DNA of 64,000 nucleotides, taken from contig NZ_RBIL01000002.1 of assembly GCF_003633755.1 (NCBI RefSeq), positions 2,108,001-2,172,000 of the forward strand, written 5' to 3'. Shown here piece after piece: positions 42,418-51,164 of the stretch (position 1 is the first letter of the stretch; every line of letters starts with the position of its first letter). Made by a program: the position numbers and the translations under genes. The DNA comes from Solirubrobacter pauli (lineage in GTDB: Bacteria > Actinomycetota > Thermoleophilia > Solirubrobacterales > Solirubrobacteraceae). Below the pieces are notes generated by a model. The model had not been told where the DNA came from, did no database searches, and saw nothing but the letters and a program-made list of their open reading frames with translations.

Positions 42418-44565
42418 TTAGACCGGGTCGACGTCCACGGAGAAGTTGACCTCCTTGAACGCCTTGGTGCGCGCGGCCTCCTCGACCGCGACCCCGACCG
42501 CGTGGATCGCCGCACCCCGCTGATGGGTCTTGAGGACGAGCTGGTACCGATCGCGGTCGCGCAGGCGGAACAGCGGCGCCGGGCCGAGCAGCTCCGTCTC
42601 GGGCACCTTGACCTGCTCGGCGATCGCGACCGCCGCGGCGCGCGCCGGCTCCGGAGCGGTGGCGCTCGTCACCACCCGGATCAGGTCCGCGAACGGCGGA
42701 TAGTCGTGCGCGCGCCGGCGCGCGAGCTCCTCGCGCAGGAAGCCGTCGCTGTCGTGGTTGGCGGCGGCGAGGATCGACGGCGCGTCGGGGCTGCGCGTCT
42801 GGACGAGCACGCGCCCGCCCTTGGGCCCGCGCCCGGCGCGACCGGCGAGCTGCGCGATCAACGCGAACGTGCGCTCCTCCGCGCGGAAGTCGGGGAACCG
42901 CAGCGTCGAGTCCGCGTCGAGCACGACGCCCAGCGTCACGTCCGGGAAGTCGTGGCCCTTGGCGACCATCTGCGTCCCGAGCAGCAGCCCGGCCGGCGCG
43001 GCGTGGAAGCGCGCGAGTAGCTCCGGCACCGCGTCCTTGGCCTGAGTCGTGTCGGCGTCCAGGCGGAAGATCGGCACGTCGAGCATCTGACGCAGCTCGT
43101 GCTCGACCCGCTCGGTACCGGCCCCGTGCCGGGCGACCGCCAGCGACCCGCACGCGTCGCAGCGCTTGGGGACCGGCTCCTTGTGCCCGCAGTGATGGCA
43201 GGCGATCTCGTGCTGGGCGCGATGCAGCACGAGCGCGACGTCGCAGCGCGGGCACTCCCACGCCTTGCCGCACGTCTTGCACGAGAGGAAGTTCGACCAG
43301 CCGCGCCGGTTCAGGAGCACGATCGACTTGCGGGAGGCGAGGATCGCTCGGCGCGTCTCGGGGTGCAGCGCGTGCTGGGCCTCGCGCATGTCGAGGATGC
43401 GGACGGGCGGCAGGCCATCGGGGCGGCGGGCGCTGATCGCGGGGGCCGAGCGCGCGCCGCCGACGATCACGCCCGGCGCGCCCGGCTCGTCCGCGAACAC
43501 CAGCGGCTTGCGCGGCGCGCCGGTCTCCACGCGCGCGGGCAGGCGCAGGCTGTGCATCGTGTGCACGGTCTCCGGGCGCGGCGTCGCGGAGCCGGCGACG
43601 AGCCGCGCGCCCGACTGGTACGCGCGGAACGCGGCGACGTGGCGCGCGTCGTAGCGGGGGTCTCCGTCCTGCTTGTAGGACGCGTCGTGCTCCTCGTCGA
43701 CCACGATCAGCCCGAGGTTCTCGATCGGCGCGAACACGGCCGACCGCGGACCGACCGCGATCCGCGCCTCCCCGGTGCGCAGGCGCCGCCACTCGTCGTA
43801 GCGCTCGCCCTCGGACAGCGCGGAGTGCAGCAGCGCGACCGTGTCCCCGAAGCGCGCCTGGAAGCGCGCGACGGTCTGCGGCGTGAGCGCGATCTCCGGC
43901 ACCAGCACGATCACGCCCTCCCCCCGCGCGAGCGCCGCCTGCGCCGCGCGCAGGTACACCTCGGTCTTGCCCGAGCCGGTGACCCCGTGCAGCAGGTGCG
44001 AGCCACCGGCGTCGATCGCGTCGAGCGCCTGCTGCTGGGCGGCCGTGAGGTCGTGCGTCCTGTCCTCGGTGACGTTGGTGCGCGGCGTCCGGCGCTCCGT
44101 GCGCTCGCCGATGGTCACCAGGCCGCGCGCCTCCAGGCGGCGTAAGGCGGCCAGGTCCTTGCCGGCCGGGCCGGGCAGCCGCTCCATCAGCTCCCGCTGC
44201 TTGTCGGTGAGCTTGCCGGTCTCGCCCGTCGGCTCCGCGTAGAAGAACGTCTTGGCCTTGCCGGGCGGCGGCGTGACGATCGCCAGCGCACGGGCCGGCG
44301 TCGAGCAGTACTCCTCGGCCATCCACAGCGCCAGGTCGACCAGGTCCGGCGGGACCGTGTCCTCGCGCGTGGACGTGGGCGCGACGAGCTTCTCGGCCGG
44401 GACGTCCGTCGTCTCGGCCAGGGAGACCACCACGCCGTCGAGCTGCTGATGTCCGAACGGGATGCGCACGATCGACCCCGGCTGGAGCGCCAGGCCGTCG
44501 GCCGCGTAGTCGAACGGCCCGGACAGGCGGCGCGTGGTGGTGAGGGGCTCGACCCGGGCGATCAC
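42418..44565 (-). CDS. priA: Primosomal helicase PriA
   Basis: PriA restarts replication forks. The 715-residue protein has an N-terminal DNA-binding domain, Walker A GVTGSGKTEVYL, a DEEHDASYKQ box, ATP motif VAGSATPRPET and RGWSNFLSCKTCGKAWECPRCD, the start of the zinc-binding cysteine cluster (CKTC, CPRC, CHHC, CDAC). TQMVAKGHDFPDVTLG and LAGRAGRGPKGGRVLVQT complete the helicase core. All eight cysteines are present, which is notable because some actinobacterial PriA proteins have lost helicase motifs. Start GTG. It is divergent from the LAL regulator. Confidence 0.94.
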   Translation of the reverse strand: MIARVEPLTTTRRLSGPFDYAADGLALQPGSIVRIPFGHQQLDGVVVSLAETTDVPAEKLVAPTSTREDTVPPDLVDLALWMAEEYCSTPARALAIVTPPPGKAKTFFYAEPTGETGKLTDKQRELMERLPGPAGKDLAALRRLEARGLVTIGERTERRTPRTNVTEDRTHDLTAAQQQALDAIDAGGSHLLHGVTGSGKTEVYLRAAQAALARGEGVIVLVPEIALTPQTVARFQARFGDTVALLHSALSEGERYDEWRRLRTGEARIAVGPRSAVFAPIENLGLIVVDEEHDASYKQDGDPRYDARHVAAFRAYQSGARLVAGSATPRPETVHTMHSLRLPARVETGAPRKPLVFADEPGAPGVIVGGARSAPAISARRPDGLPPVRILDMREAQHALHPETRRAILASRKSIVLLNRRGWSNFLSCKTCGKAWECPRCDVALVLHRAQHEIACHHCGHKEPVPKRCDACGSLAVARHGAGTERVEHELRQMLDVPIFRLDADTTQAKDAVPELLARFHAAPAGLLLGTQMVAKGHDFPDVTLGVVLDADSTLRFPDFRAEERTFALIAQLAGRAGRGPKGGRVLVQTRSPDAPSILAAANHDSDGFLREELARRRAHDYPPFADLIRVVTSATAPEPARAAAVAIAEQVKVPETELLGPAPLFRLRDRDRYQLVLKTHQRGAAIHAVGVAVEEAARTKAFKEVNFSVDVDPV

Positions 44566-44594
44566 GGACCTAGCGTGGCAGGGGCGGCGGACCG

Positions 44595-44600
44595 TAGGAT
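44595..44600 (+). promoter_or_regulatory. Putative -10 box (TAGGAT) for a leaderless LAL-regulator mRNA
   Basis: TAGGAT lies 6 nt before the ATG at 44607 in the 41-bp gap to priA. No ribosome site is visible between them. Confidence 0.45.
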
Positions 44601-44606
44601 CGCGCC

Positions 44607-47537
44607 ATGGTGATCGGCCGCGCGGAGGAGCTGGCGCACGTCGATCGGCTCCTCGCCGCGGCGCGGCTGGGAACGAGCGAGGTGCTCGCGATCACGGGCG
44701 AGCCGGGCATCGGCAAGACCGCCCTGCTCGACTACGCGGTCGCCCACGCGACGGGCATGACCGTCCTGCGCGCCGGCGGCGTCGAGAGCGAGTCCGAGAT
44801 CCCCTTCGCGGGTCTCTTCTCGCTGCTGCGGCCGGTCCTGCACCGGGTGGACGAGCTGCCGCCACCGCAGGCGACCGCGTTGCGCGCCGCGCTCGGGCTC
44901 GCGGCGGGCGCGGCCGGCGACCGCTTCCTGGTCGGCGCGGCCACGCTCACCCTGCTCACCGGCTGCGCCGAGGACGCGCCGGTGCTGATCGTGATCGACG
45001 ACGCCCACTGGCTGGACCAGTCCTCGCTCGCCGCGATCCTGTTCGCCGCCCGCCGCCTGCTCGCCGACGCGCTCGCGCTGCTGATCGCGAGCCGCGACGG
45101 CCACGAGCTGGGCCTGCCCGAGCTGCCCCTCTCCGGCCTGGACCGCGCCGGCGCCGCCGCGCTGCTCGAACGCCAGGCGGGCGGCCCGCTTCCGCCCGGC
45201 GCCACCGACCGCGCGTTCGACGCCACCCTCGGCAACCCGCTCGCGCTCGTCGAGCTGGCGAGCGCCGCGGCCACGCTGCCACTGGAGCCGGGCGTGCCCG
45301 TCCAGACGACGCTGGAACTGACCTTCGCCGCGCGGATCACGGCGCTGCCGGACGCGACCCGTCGCCTGCTCGCCCTGGCCGCGGCGGATGAAGCGGGCCA
45401 CCTCGCCGTGCTGGCCCGAGCGGCCGCGCTGGCCGCCGGCAGCGAGAGAGGCGGCGCGACGGGCGCAGGCGCGGGCGGCGCGGACGCAGGCGGCGCGGCC
45501 GCCGGCAGCGACAGAGGCGGCGCGGCGACGGGCGCGGGCGCAGGCGGCGCGGACGCAGGCGGCGCGGACGCAGGCGGCGCGGACGCGGCCCCGGCCGACG
45601 CGCTCGGGGCTCTCGCGGCGGCCGAGGCGGCCGGGCTCGTCGTGCTCGCGGTCGACCGGCTGTCGTTCTGCCATCCGCTGGCGCGGGCGGCGGCGTACCG
45701 GGGCGCGACGCCCGACGAGCGGCGGGCCGCGCACCGGGTCCTGGCCGAGGTCGAGCCGGATGCGGACCGGCGGGCGTGGCATCGGGCCGCGGCCGCGCTC
45801 GGGCCGGACGCGGAGGCCGCCGCGGCGCTCGAGCAGGCCGGGCTGCGGGCGCGGGACCGGGGCGCGTACACCGCCGCGGCGAGCTCGCTCGAGCGGGCCG
45901 CGCGGCTCACGACGGACACGGCCGCGCGTGCCCGGCGGTTGTTCGAGGCGGCCGAGGCCGCGTGGCTCGCCGGACACGCCGACCGCGCGGACGAGCGGCT
46001 CGCCGAGGCGCGGGAGCTGTCGCTCGACCCCGCGCTGAACGTCGAGATCGACCGGCTGCGCGGACACGCGGCGCTGCGCAGCGGGAACGCGCGGGCCGCG
46101 CACGACGTGCTGCTCGAGGCGGCCGACGGGGCGCAGGTCGCCGAAGCGTCCGGGCACGCCGGCACCGAGACGCCCGCCGGCGCGACGAGGACCGCCAGGT
46201 ACACCGGCACGGTCCACGCCGCGGAGATGCTGGCCGAGGCGGCGGAGGCCGCGGGGTACGCCGCCGAGCCGCGGCTGATGCTCGCGGCGGCCCGCCGGGC
46301 CTGGACCGCGTTGACGCCGCACACGTCCGAGCGGGCGCGGGTGCGGGCGATGCTCGCGCTCGGGATGGCGCTCATCTACACGGGCGACGACACCGGCGCG
46401 CCGTGGCTGCGCGACGCCACCGACCACCTGGACGCCGCGCCGGAGCTCGCGGGTGACCCGACGCTGCTCGCCTCGGCGGCGACCGGCGCGCTGTGGCTGC
46501 GGGAGGCCGAGCGCGGGCGGGAGCTGATGAGCCGGGCGATCGCCATCGCGCGGGCGCAAGGCGCGGTCGGGGCGCTGCCGTTCCCGCTCTGCCTCGCGGG
46601 CCGGGAAGCGGCGACGTCGGACCGGCCGCACGTCGCGGTCGCGCTCTACGAGGAGGCGATCCGGCTCGCGCGGGAGACCGGGCAGGCGATGTCGGTCGCC
46701 GCCGGCCTTTCCGGCCTGGCCTGCGTGGAGGCACGCCAGGGCCGCGACGACGCGTGCCGCGAGCACGCGGCCGAAGCGCTGGAGTTGACCGAGCGGCTCG
46801 GCCTCGCGTTCTTCCAGCTGTGGGCGCTGGACGCGCTCGCCGACCTCGAGCTCGGGCACGGCAACCTCGAGCAGGCCGTGCAGCACCTCACCGCCAAGGA
46901 GCGCCTGCTCGAGGCCCGCGGGATCGCCGACCCCGACGTCTCCCCCGCGCCCGACCTGGCCGAGGCGCTCACCTGGCTGGACCGCAAGGCCCAGGCCGAG
47001 CCGCGCCTGGCCGCCTTCGCCCGGGCCGCCCGCGCGAAGGGCCAGCCGTGGGCGCTCGCCCGCCTCGCGCGCGCCCGCGGCGACTACGCGACCGCGCTCG
47101 ACCAGCACGCCCGCACCCCCGACCGCTTCGAGACGGCCCGCACCCTCCTCGCCCAGGGCGAGGCGCTGCGTCGTGAGCGCCGTCGCGCCGATGCCCGCGA
47201 GCCGCTGCGCGCCGCGATCGCCGGCTTCGACGCGCTCGGTGCCGTGCCCTGGGCGGAACGGGCCCGCCGCGAGCTGCGGGCCAGCGGCGAGACCGCGCGT
47301 CGCCGCGACCCGCTCACGCTCGACGCGCTCACCCCGCGCGAGCTGCAGGTCGCGCTCGTCCTCGCCGAGGGGCACACCATCCGGGAAGCGGCCGGGAAGC
47401 TGTTCCTCTCCCCTAAGACGGTCGACCACCATCTGCAGTCCGTCTACCGCAAGCTCGCGATCGACTCCCGGCCCGCGCTGGCCGCGGCCCTCGATCGGGA
47501 GGACCTCCCGATGCGAACGCCACCCGCCGCGGCTTAG
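44607..47537 (+). CDS. LAL-type LuxR-family transcriptional regulator
   Basis: The 976-residue protein has an N-terminal AAA/STAND ATPase (Walker A TGEPGIGKT near residue 31, Walker B LIVIDDAHWLD), a long helical repeat region of TPR character, and a C-terminal LuxR DNA-binding domain (LTPRELQVALVLAEGHTIREAAGKLFLSPKTVDHHL). Members such as MalT-like and antibiotic-pathway activators switch on when they bind ATP and an inducer. The likely target is the methyltransferase-LysE genes next to it. An unusual Gly/Ala/Asp repeat interrupts it at residues 276-328. Confidence 0.88.
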   Translation: MVIGRAEELAHVDRLLAAARLGTSEVLAITGEPGIGKTALLDYAVAHATGMTVLRAGGVESESEIPFAGLFSLLRPVLHRVDELPPPQATALRAALGLAAGAAGDRFLVGAATLTLLTGCAEDAPVLIVIDDAHWLDQSSLAAILFAARRLLADALALLIASRDGHELGLPELPLSGLDRAGAAALLERQAGGPLPPGATDRAFDATLGNPLALVELASAAATLPLEPGVPVQTTLELTFAARITALPDATRRLLALAAADEAGHLAVLARAAALAAGSERGGATGAGAGGADAGGAAAGSDRGGAATGAGAGGADAGGADAGGADAAPADALGALAAAEAAGLVVLAVDRLSFCHPLARAAAYRGATPDERRAAHRVLAEVEPDADRRAWHRAAAALGPDAEAAAALEQAGLRARDRGAYTAAASSLERAARLTTDTAARARRLFEAAEAAWLAGHADRADERLAEARELSLDPALNVEIDRLRGHAALRSGNARAAHDVLLEAADGAQVAEASGHAGTETPAGATRTARYTGTVHAAEMLAEAAEAAGYAAEPRLMLAAARRAWTALTPHTSERARVRAMLALGMALIYTGDDTGAPWLRDATDHLDAAPELAGDPTLLASAATGALWLREAERGRELMSRAIAIARAQGAVGALPFPLCLAGREAATSDRPHVAVALYEEAIRLARETGQAMSVAAGLSGLACVEARQGRDDACREHAAEALELTERLGLAFFQLWALDALADLELGHGNLEQAVQHLTAKERLLEARGIADPDVSPAPDLAEALTWLDRKAQAEPRLAAFARAARAKGQPWALARLARARGDYATALDQHARTPDRFETARTLLAQGEALRRERRRADAREPLRAAIAGFDALGAVPWAERARRELRASGETARRRDPLTLDALTPRELQVALVLAEGHTIREAAGKLFLSPKTVDHHLQSVYRKLAIDSRPALAAALDREDLPMRTPPAAA
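45432..45590 (+). repeat. Intragenic Gly/Ala/Asp repeat block in the LAL regulator
   Basis: A unit of about 66 bp (encoding AAGSERGGATGAGAGGADAGGA-like residues) occurs twice, at 45432 and 45498, and is followed by three shorter 15-bp copies of GGCGCGGACGCAGGC. The block keeps the frame open. Confidence 0.75.
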
Positions 47538-47540
47538 CGT
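47535..47540 (+). promoter_or_regulatory. Putative -10 box (TAGCGT) for a leaderless methyltransferase mRNA
   Basis: TAGCGT begins with the TAG stop codon of the LAL regulator and ends 7 nt before the ATG at 47548, so the gene may have its own leaderless promoter at the end of the upstream frame. Confidence 0.35.
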
Positions 47541-47547
47541 CGCGGCC

Positions 47548-48594
47548 ATGACGACACAGACGATCGACGAAGCCAAGGTGCAGGCCTTCGTCTTCCAGGC
47601 CGTCGGCGAGCTCGGGGCGACGCTCAACGCCGCGCTCGTCGTGATCGGCGACCGGCTCGGCCTCTACAAGGCGATGGCGGGCGCGGGCGCCCTCACGCCG
47701 CGCGAGCTGGCCGACCGCACCCAGACCAGCGAGCGCTACGTGCGCGAGTGGCTCAACGCGCAGGCCGCGGGCGGATACGTCACCTACGAGGACGGCCGCT
47801 ACACGCTCCCCGCCGAGCACGCGGTGGCGCTCGCCGACGAGGACAGCCCCGTCTTCCTGCAGGGCGCGTTCCAGCTGATGGTCGCCGCGGTCCAGGACCA
47901 GCCGAAGATCGCCGAGGCGTTCAAGAGCGGCGCCGGCGTCGGCTGGCACCAGCACGGGCACGACCTGTTCGAGGGCTGCGAGCGCTTCTTTCGCCCCGGC
48001 TACCGGCACAACCTCGTCCAGAGCTGGATCCCGGCGCTCGACGGCGTCGAGGAGAAGCTGCGCGCGGGCGCCCGCGTCGCCGACGTCGGCTGCGGCCACG
48101 GCGCCAGCACGACGATCATGGCCGACGCGTACCCGGCGTCCGGCTTCATCGGCTTCGACTACCACGACGCCTCGATCCGGGCCGCGAACGAGCAGGCCGC
48201 CGGGAAGGCGAGCTTCGCGGTGGCGACGGCACAGGACTTCCCGGGCGCCGACTACGACCTCGTGACCACCTTCGACTGCCTGCACGACATGGGCGACCCG
48301 GTCTCGGCCGCGCGCCACATCCTCGACGCGCTCGCCCCGGACGGCACGTGGCTGCTCGTCGAGCCCTACGCGGGTGACACCGTCGAGGAGAACCTGAACG
48401 CGGTCGGCCGCGTGTACTACGCGGTGTCGACCCTCGTGTGCACGCCCGCGTCGCTCTCGCAGGAGGTCGGGCTCGCGCTCGGCGCCCAGGCGGGCGAGGC
48501 ACGCCTGCGCGACGTGGCCGGTGCGGCCGGGTTCACCCGCTTCCGGCGCGTGGCCGAGACGCCGTTCAACCTCGTGTTCGAGGTGCGCCGCTGA
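47548..48594 (+). CDS. SAM-dependent methyltransferase with winged-helix N-terminus (Rv2258c-like)
   Basis: The 348-residue protein has a helical/winged N-terminal domain (ALVVIGDRLGLYKAMAGAGALTPRELADRTQTSERYVREWLNA pattern) and a C-terminal Rossmann domain with VADVGCGHGASTTIMA, GFDYHDASI and TTFDCLHDMGDP. It resembles Rv2258c and small-molecule O-methyltransferases; the substrate is unknown. It follows the LAL regulator by 10 bp. After it, 48595-48764 holds no clear gene. Confidence 0.83.
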   Translation: MTTQTIDEAKVQAFVFQAVGELGATLNAALVVIGDRLGLYKAMAGAGALTPRELADRTQTSERYVREWLNAQAAGGYVTYEDGRYTLPAEHAVALADEDSPVFLQGAFQLMVAAVQDQPKIAEAFKSGAGVGWHQHGHDLFEGCERFFRPGYRHNLVQSWIPALDGVEEKLRAGARVADVGCGHGASTTIMADAYPASGFIGFDYHDASIRAANEQAAGKASFAVATAQDFPGADYDLVTTFDCLHDMGDPVSAARHILDALAPDGTWLLVEPYAGDTVEENLNAVGRVYYAVSTLVCTPASLSQEVGLALGAQAGEARLRDVAGAAGFTRFRRVAETPFNLVFEVRR

Positions 48595-48752
48595 GCCGTG
48601 CCCGCCACCGGACCAGGAGGGCTGCACGACCCGCGACGGCGTCCGGCGCTCGTACGAGGTCCGCGGGAGGCCGCATCGACCCGCGCTCGCTGCCCCAGCA
48701 CCCGAGGCTGGAGATCCGCGCGCCGCGCACGTGCTCTGACTGCGGTGGGCTG

Positions 48753-48758
48753 TAGGCT
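48753..48758 (+). promoter_or_regulatory. Putative -10 box (TAGGCT) for a leaderless lysE mRNA
   Basis: TAGGCT lies 6 nt before the GTG start at 48765, without a ribosome site. The preceding 48595-48752 shows no supported gene. Confidence 0.4.
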
Positions 48759-48764
48759 CGGGGC

Positions 48765-49373
48765 GTGCCGTCCGCGTCCACGCTCGCCCTGTTCGCCCTG
48801 GCCGCGCTCGCGCTGATCGCGATCCCGGGCCCGAACATGATCTACATCGCCACGCGGTCGATGAGCGAGGGTCGCTCGGCGGGTTTCGCGTCCGCCCTCG
48901 GGCTGCTCACCGGCACCGGGATCAACGTGCTCGCGGCCGCCGCCGGGCTGAGCGCCCTGATCGCCTCCTCGGACGTCGCCTACGACGTGATCCGCTACGC
49001 CGGCGCCGCCTACCTCGTGTACCTGGGCATCAAGGCGCTCCGCAGCCACGGGGCGCACGCCGAAGCGGCGGCGCCGCGTGGCAGCGCGTACCGCCAAGCG
49101 ATCGTCGTCCAGCTGCTGAACCCGAAGGTGACGTTGTTCTTCCTCGCCTTCCTGCCGCAGTTCGTGGACCCGCAGGCGGGGCCGGTGTGGACGCAGGTCC
49201 TCGTGCTCGGGGCCGTGCTCGGGGCGCTCGGGTTCGTCATGGACTGCGGGTACGCGCTCGCGGCATCCTCGGCGGCGCGCAAGCTCAACGGCTTCCGCCA
49301 CGGGAACCGGATCACGGGCGCGGTGTACCTCGCCCTCGGCGCCGCCGCGGCTCTCACGGGCGGCCGGCGCTGA
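48765..49373 (+). CDS. LysE/RhtB-family amino acid exporter
   Basis: The 202-residue membrane protein has six hydrophobic segments and the LysE signature IPGPNMIYIATRSMSEGRSAG near residue 20, plus QLLNPKVTLFFLAFLPQFV. Such exporters expel amino acids or their derivatives. Start GTG. Its stop TGA overlaps the first codon of the DNA methyltransferase (CTGA). The substrate cannot be read from the sequence. Confidence 0.87.
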   Translation: MPSASTLALFALAALALIAIPGPNMIYIATRSMSEGRSAGFASALGLLTGTGINVLAAAAGLSALIASSDVAYDVIRYAGAAYLVYLGIKALRSHGAHAEAAAPRGSAYRQAIVVQLLNPKVTLFFLAFLPQFVDPQAGPVWTQVLVLGAVLGALGFVMDCGYALAASSAARKLNGFRHGNRITGAVYLALGAAAALTGGRR

Positions 49374-50173
49374 TCCTCGAAGGCGACAACCTCACACATC
49401 TGCGGGAGCTGCCGGACGGCGTGGCGCAGATGGTCTACGCCGACCCGCCGTTCAACACGGGCAAGGCCCAGCTGCGGCGCTCGTTCGCGACCACGCCCGC
49501 CGGCGAGGCGCCCGGCGACCGCACCGGGTTCGGGGGACGCCGCTACTCGTCGAAGCTGCTGGCCGAGTCGTCCTTCAAGGATTCCTTTGACGATTACCTC
49601 GGGTTTCTCGGTCCGCGTCTGGAGGAGATCTGGCGGGTCCTGCACCCGACCGGCACGCTCTACCTGCACATCGATTACCGCGAGGCTCATTACGTCAAGG
49701 TCTTCCTTGACGAGCTCTTCGGCCGCGCCTGCTTCCTCAACGAGCTGATCTGGGCGTACGACTACGGGGCGAAGGCCAAGAACCGCTGGCCGCAGAAGCA
49801 CGACACGATCCTCGTCTACGTGAAGGACCCGCGTGAGTACTTCTTCGACAGCGAGGGCGTGGACCGTGAGCCCTACATGGCGCCGGGCCTCGTCACCCCC
49901 GAGAAGGTGGCGCGGGGGAAGCTGCCGGTGTCGGTGATCTGGCACACGATCGTCTCCCCCACCGGGCGCGAGAAGACCGGGTACCCGACGCAGAAGCCGG
50001 AGGGCCTGCTGCGCCGCTTCGTGCAGGCGAGCTCGCGGCCCGACGACCTCTGCCTGGACCCGTTCGCCGGGTCGGGCACGCTCGGCGCGGTCGCGAAGAA
50101 GCTCGGCCGCCGCTACCTGCTGATCGACGAGAGCCCGGAAGCCGTTCGGGTCATGCGAGAGCGCCTTGGCTGA
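49370..50173 (+). CDS. Solitary site-specific DNA methyltransferase (beta class)
   Basis: The product (about 267 residues) begins LILEGDNLTHLRELPDG, the usual opening of this family. The catalytic DPPF (motif IV) is near residue 26. FYLDELFG-like middle elements follow, and the SAM motif DPFAGSGTLGAVAKKLGRRYLLIDE lies at the end. Motif IV before motif I marks the beta class; DPPF points to adenine-N6 or cytosine-N4. No restriction enzyme is nearby. In frame, no ATG, GTG or TTG exists near the natural N-terminus, so the CTG at 49370, overlapping the lysE stop, is the likely start; GTG 49421 would lose the first conserved strand. Confidence 0.78.
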   Translation: MILEGDNLTHLRELPDGVAQMVYADPPFNTGKAQLRRSFATTPAGEAPGDRTGFGGRRYSSKLLAESSFKDSFDDYLGFLGPRLEEIWRVLHPTGTLYLHIDYREAHYVKVFLDELFGRACFLNELIWAYDYGAKAKNRWPQKHDTILVYVKDPREYFFDSEGVDREPYMAPGLVTPEKVARGKLPVSVIWHTIVSPTGREKTGYPTQKPEGLLRRFVQASSRPDDLCLDPFAGSGTLGAVAKKLGRRYLLIDESPEAVRVMRERLG

Positions 50174-51164
50174 TCGGGTCGTGGCGTTCGGGCCGGGCCG
50201 GGTGAACCTGATCGGCGAGCACACCGACTACAACGACGGGCTCGCGATGCCGTTCGCGATCGAGCGCGGGGTCACGGTCACGGCGGAGCCGGCGCGCCGG
50301 TTCACGGTCGACGCGCTCGACCTCGGGGAGCGCGACGAGTTCGACGAGCCCGAGCGCGCCGACGGCTGGAAGGCGTTCCCGCGCGGGATGGTCGCCGAGC
50401 TGCGTGCCGCCGGCTTCGACGTCGCGCCCGCGCACCTGACGATCACGGGCGACGTGCCGCAGGGCTCTGGCCTGTCGTCCTCCGCCGCGCTCGAAGCGGC
50501 GCTCGCGCTCGCGCTGCTCGGCCGCGTCCCCGAGGACCTGAAGGCGCTCGCGCGGCTGTGCTCGAGGGTCGAGAACGACTGGGTCGGTGCCGAGACCGGG
50601 CTGCTCGACCAGCTCGCGTCGCTGTGCTCCCGCGCGGACCACGTCCTGCGGATCGACTTCCGCAGCGTCGAGGTCGAGCCGCACCCGCTCGACCTCGGCG
50701 ACTGGCAGCTCGTCACCGTCGACTCGGGCGCCACCCACTCGATCGCCGCCTCCGGCTACAACCAGCGGCGCGAGGAGTGCCGCGCGGCGTGCGAGGCGCT
50801 CGGCATCGACACGCTGCGCGCCGCCACGCTCGGCCACCTCGACGGCGTGCTCGAGCGCCGCGTCCGCCACGTGGTGAGCGAGAACGCCCGTGTGGAGGCG
50901 ACCGCGTCGGCGCTCGACGCCGGCGACCTGGAGGCCGTGGGCCGCCTGCTCGACGAGTCCCACGCCTCCCTCCGCGACGATTACGAGGCATCCGTGCCGG
51001 AGGTGGAAGCGACCGTCGAGCGCCTGAAGGCCGCCGGAGCCGCCGGCGCCCGGATGGTCGGCGGCGGCTTCGGCGGTTCGGTCCTGGCGTTGCTACCCGG
51101 CGGAGTCGCCCGGCCGGCGGGTGCCTTCGTCGTCGCTCCCCACGCTGCCGCTCGCCTCCTCTGA
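50166..51164 (+). CDS. galK: Galactokinase
   Basis: GalK phosphorylates galactose at C1 in the Leloir pathway. The GHMP motifs are clear: GRVNLIGEHTDYNDGLAMPF near the N-terminus, GDVPQGSGLSSSAALEAAL as the ATP loop, and MVGGGFGGSVLAL near the C-terminus. The length of 332 residues is below the usual ~380. The start is TTG at 50166, with GAGAG upstream and an 8-bp overlap with the methyltransferase. The 3' end overlaps the convergent small membrane-protein gene by 72 bp. The nearby symporter could supply the sugar. Confidence 0.9.
   Translation: MADRVVAFGPGRVNLIGEHTDYNDGLAMPFAIERGVTVTAEPARRFTVDALDLGERDEFDEPERADGWKAFPRGMVAELRAAGFDVAPAHLTITGDVPQGSGLSSSAALEAALALALLGRVPEDLKALARLCSRVENDWVGAETGLLDQLASLCSRADHVLRIDFRSVEVEPHPLDLGDWQLVTVDSGATHSIAASGYNQRREECRAACEALGIDTLRAATLGHLDGVLERRVRHVVSENARVEATASALDAGDLEAVGRLLDESHASLRDDYEASVPEVEATVERLKAAGAAGARMVGGGFGGSVLALLPGGVARPAGAFVVAPHAAARLL

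Noticed and set aside
48595-48764. Possible remnant of an alpha/beta hydrolase (TRDGVRRSYEVRG) or a short gene ending CSDCGGL
   Set aside because: Only one short stretch resembles a family start, the frame soon becomes low complexity, and no ribosome site or conserved downstream motif is visible.
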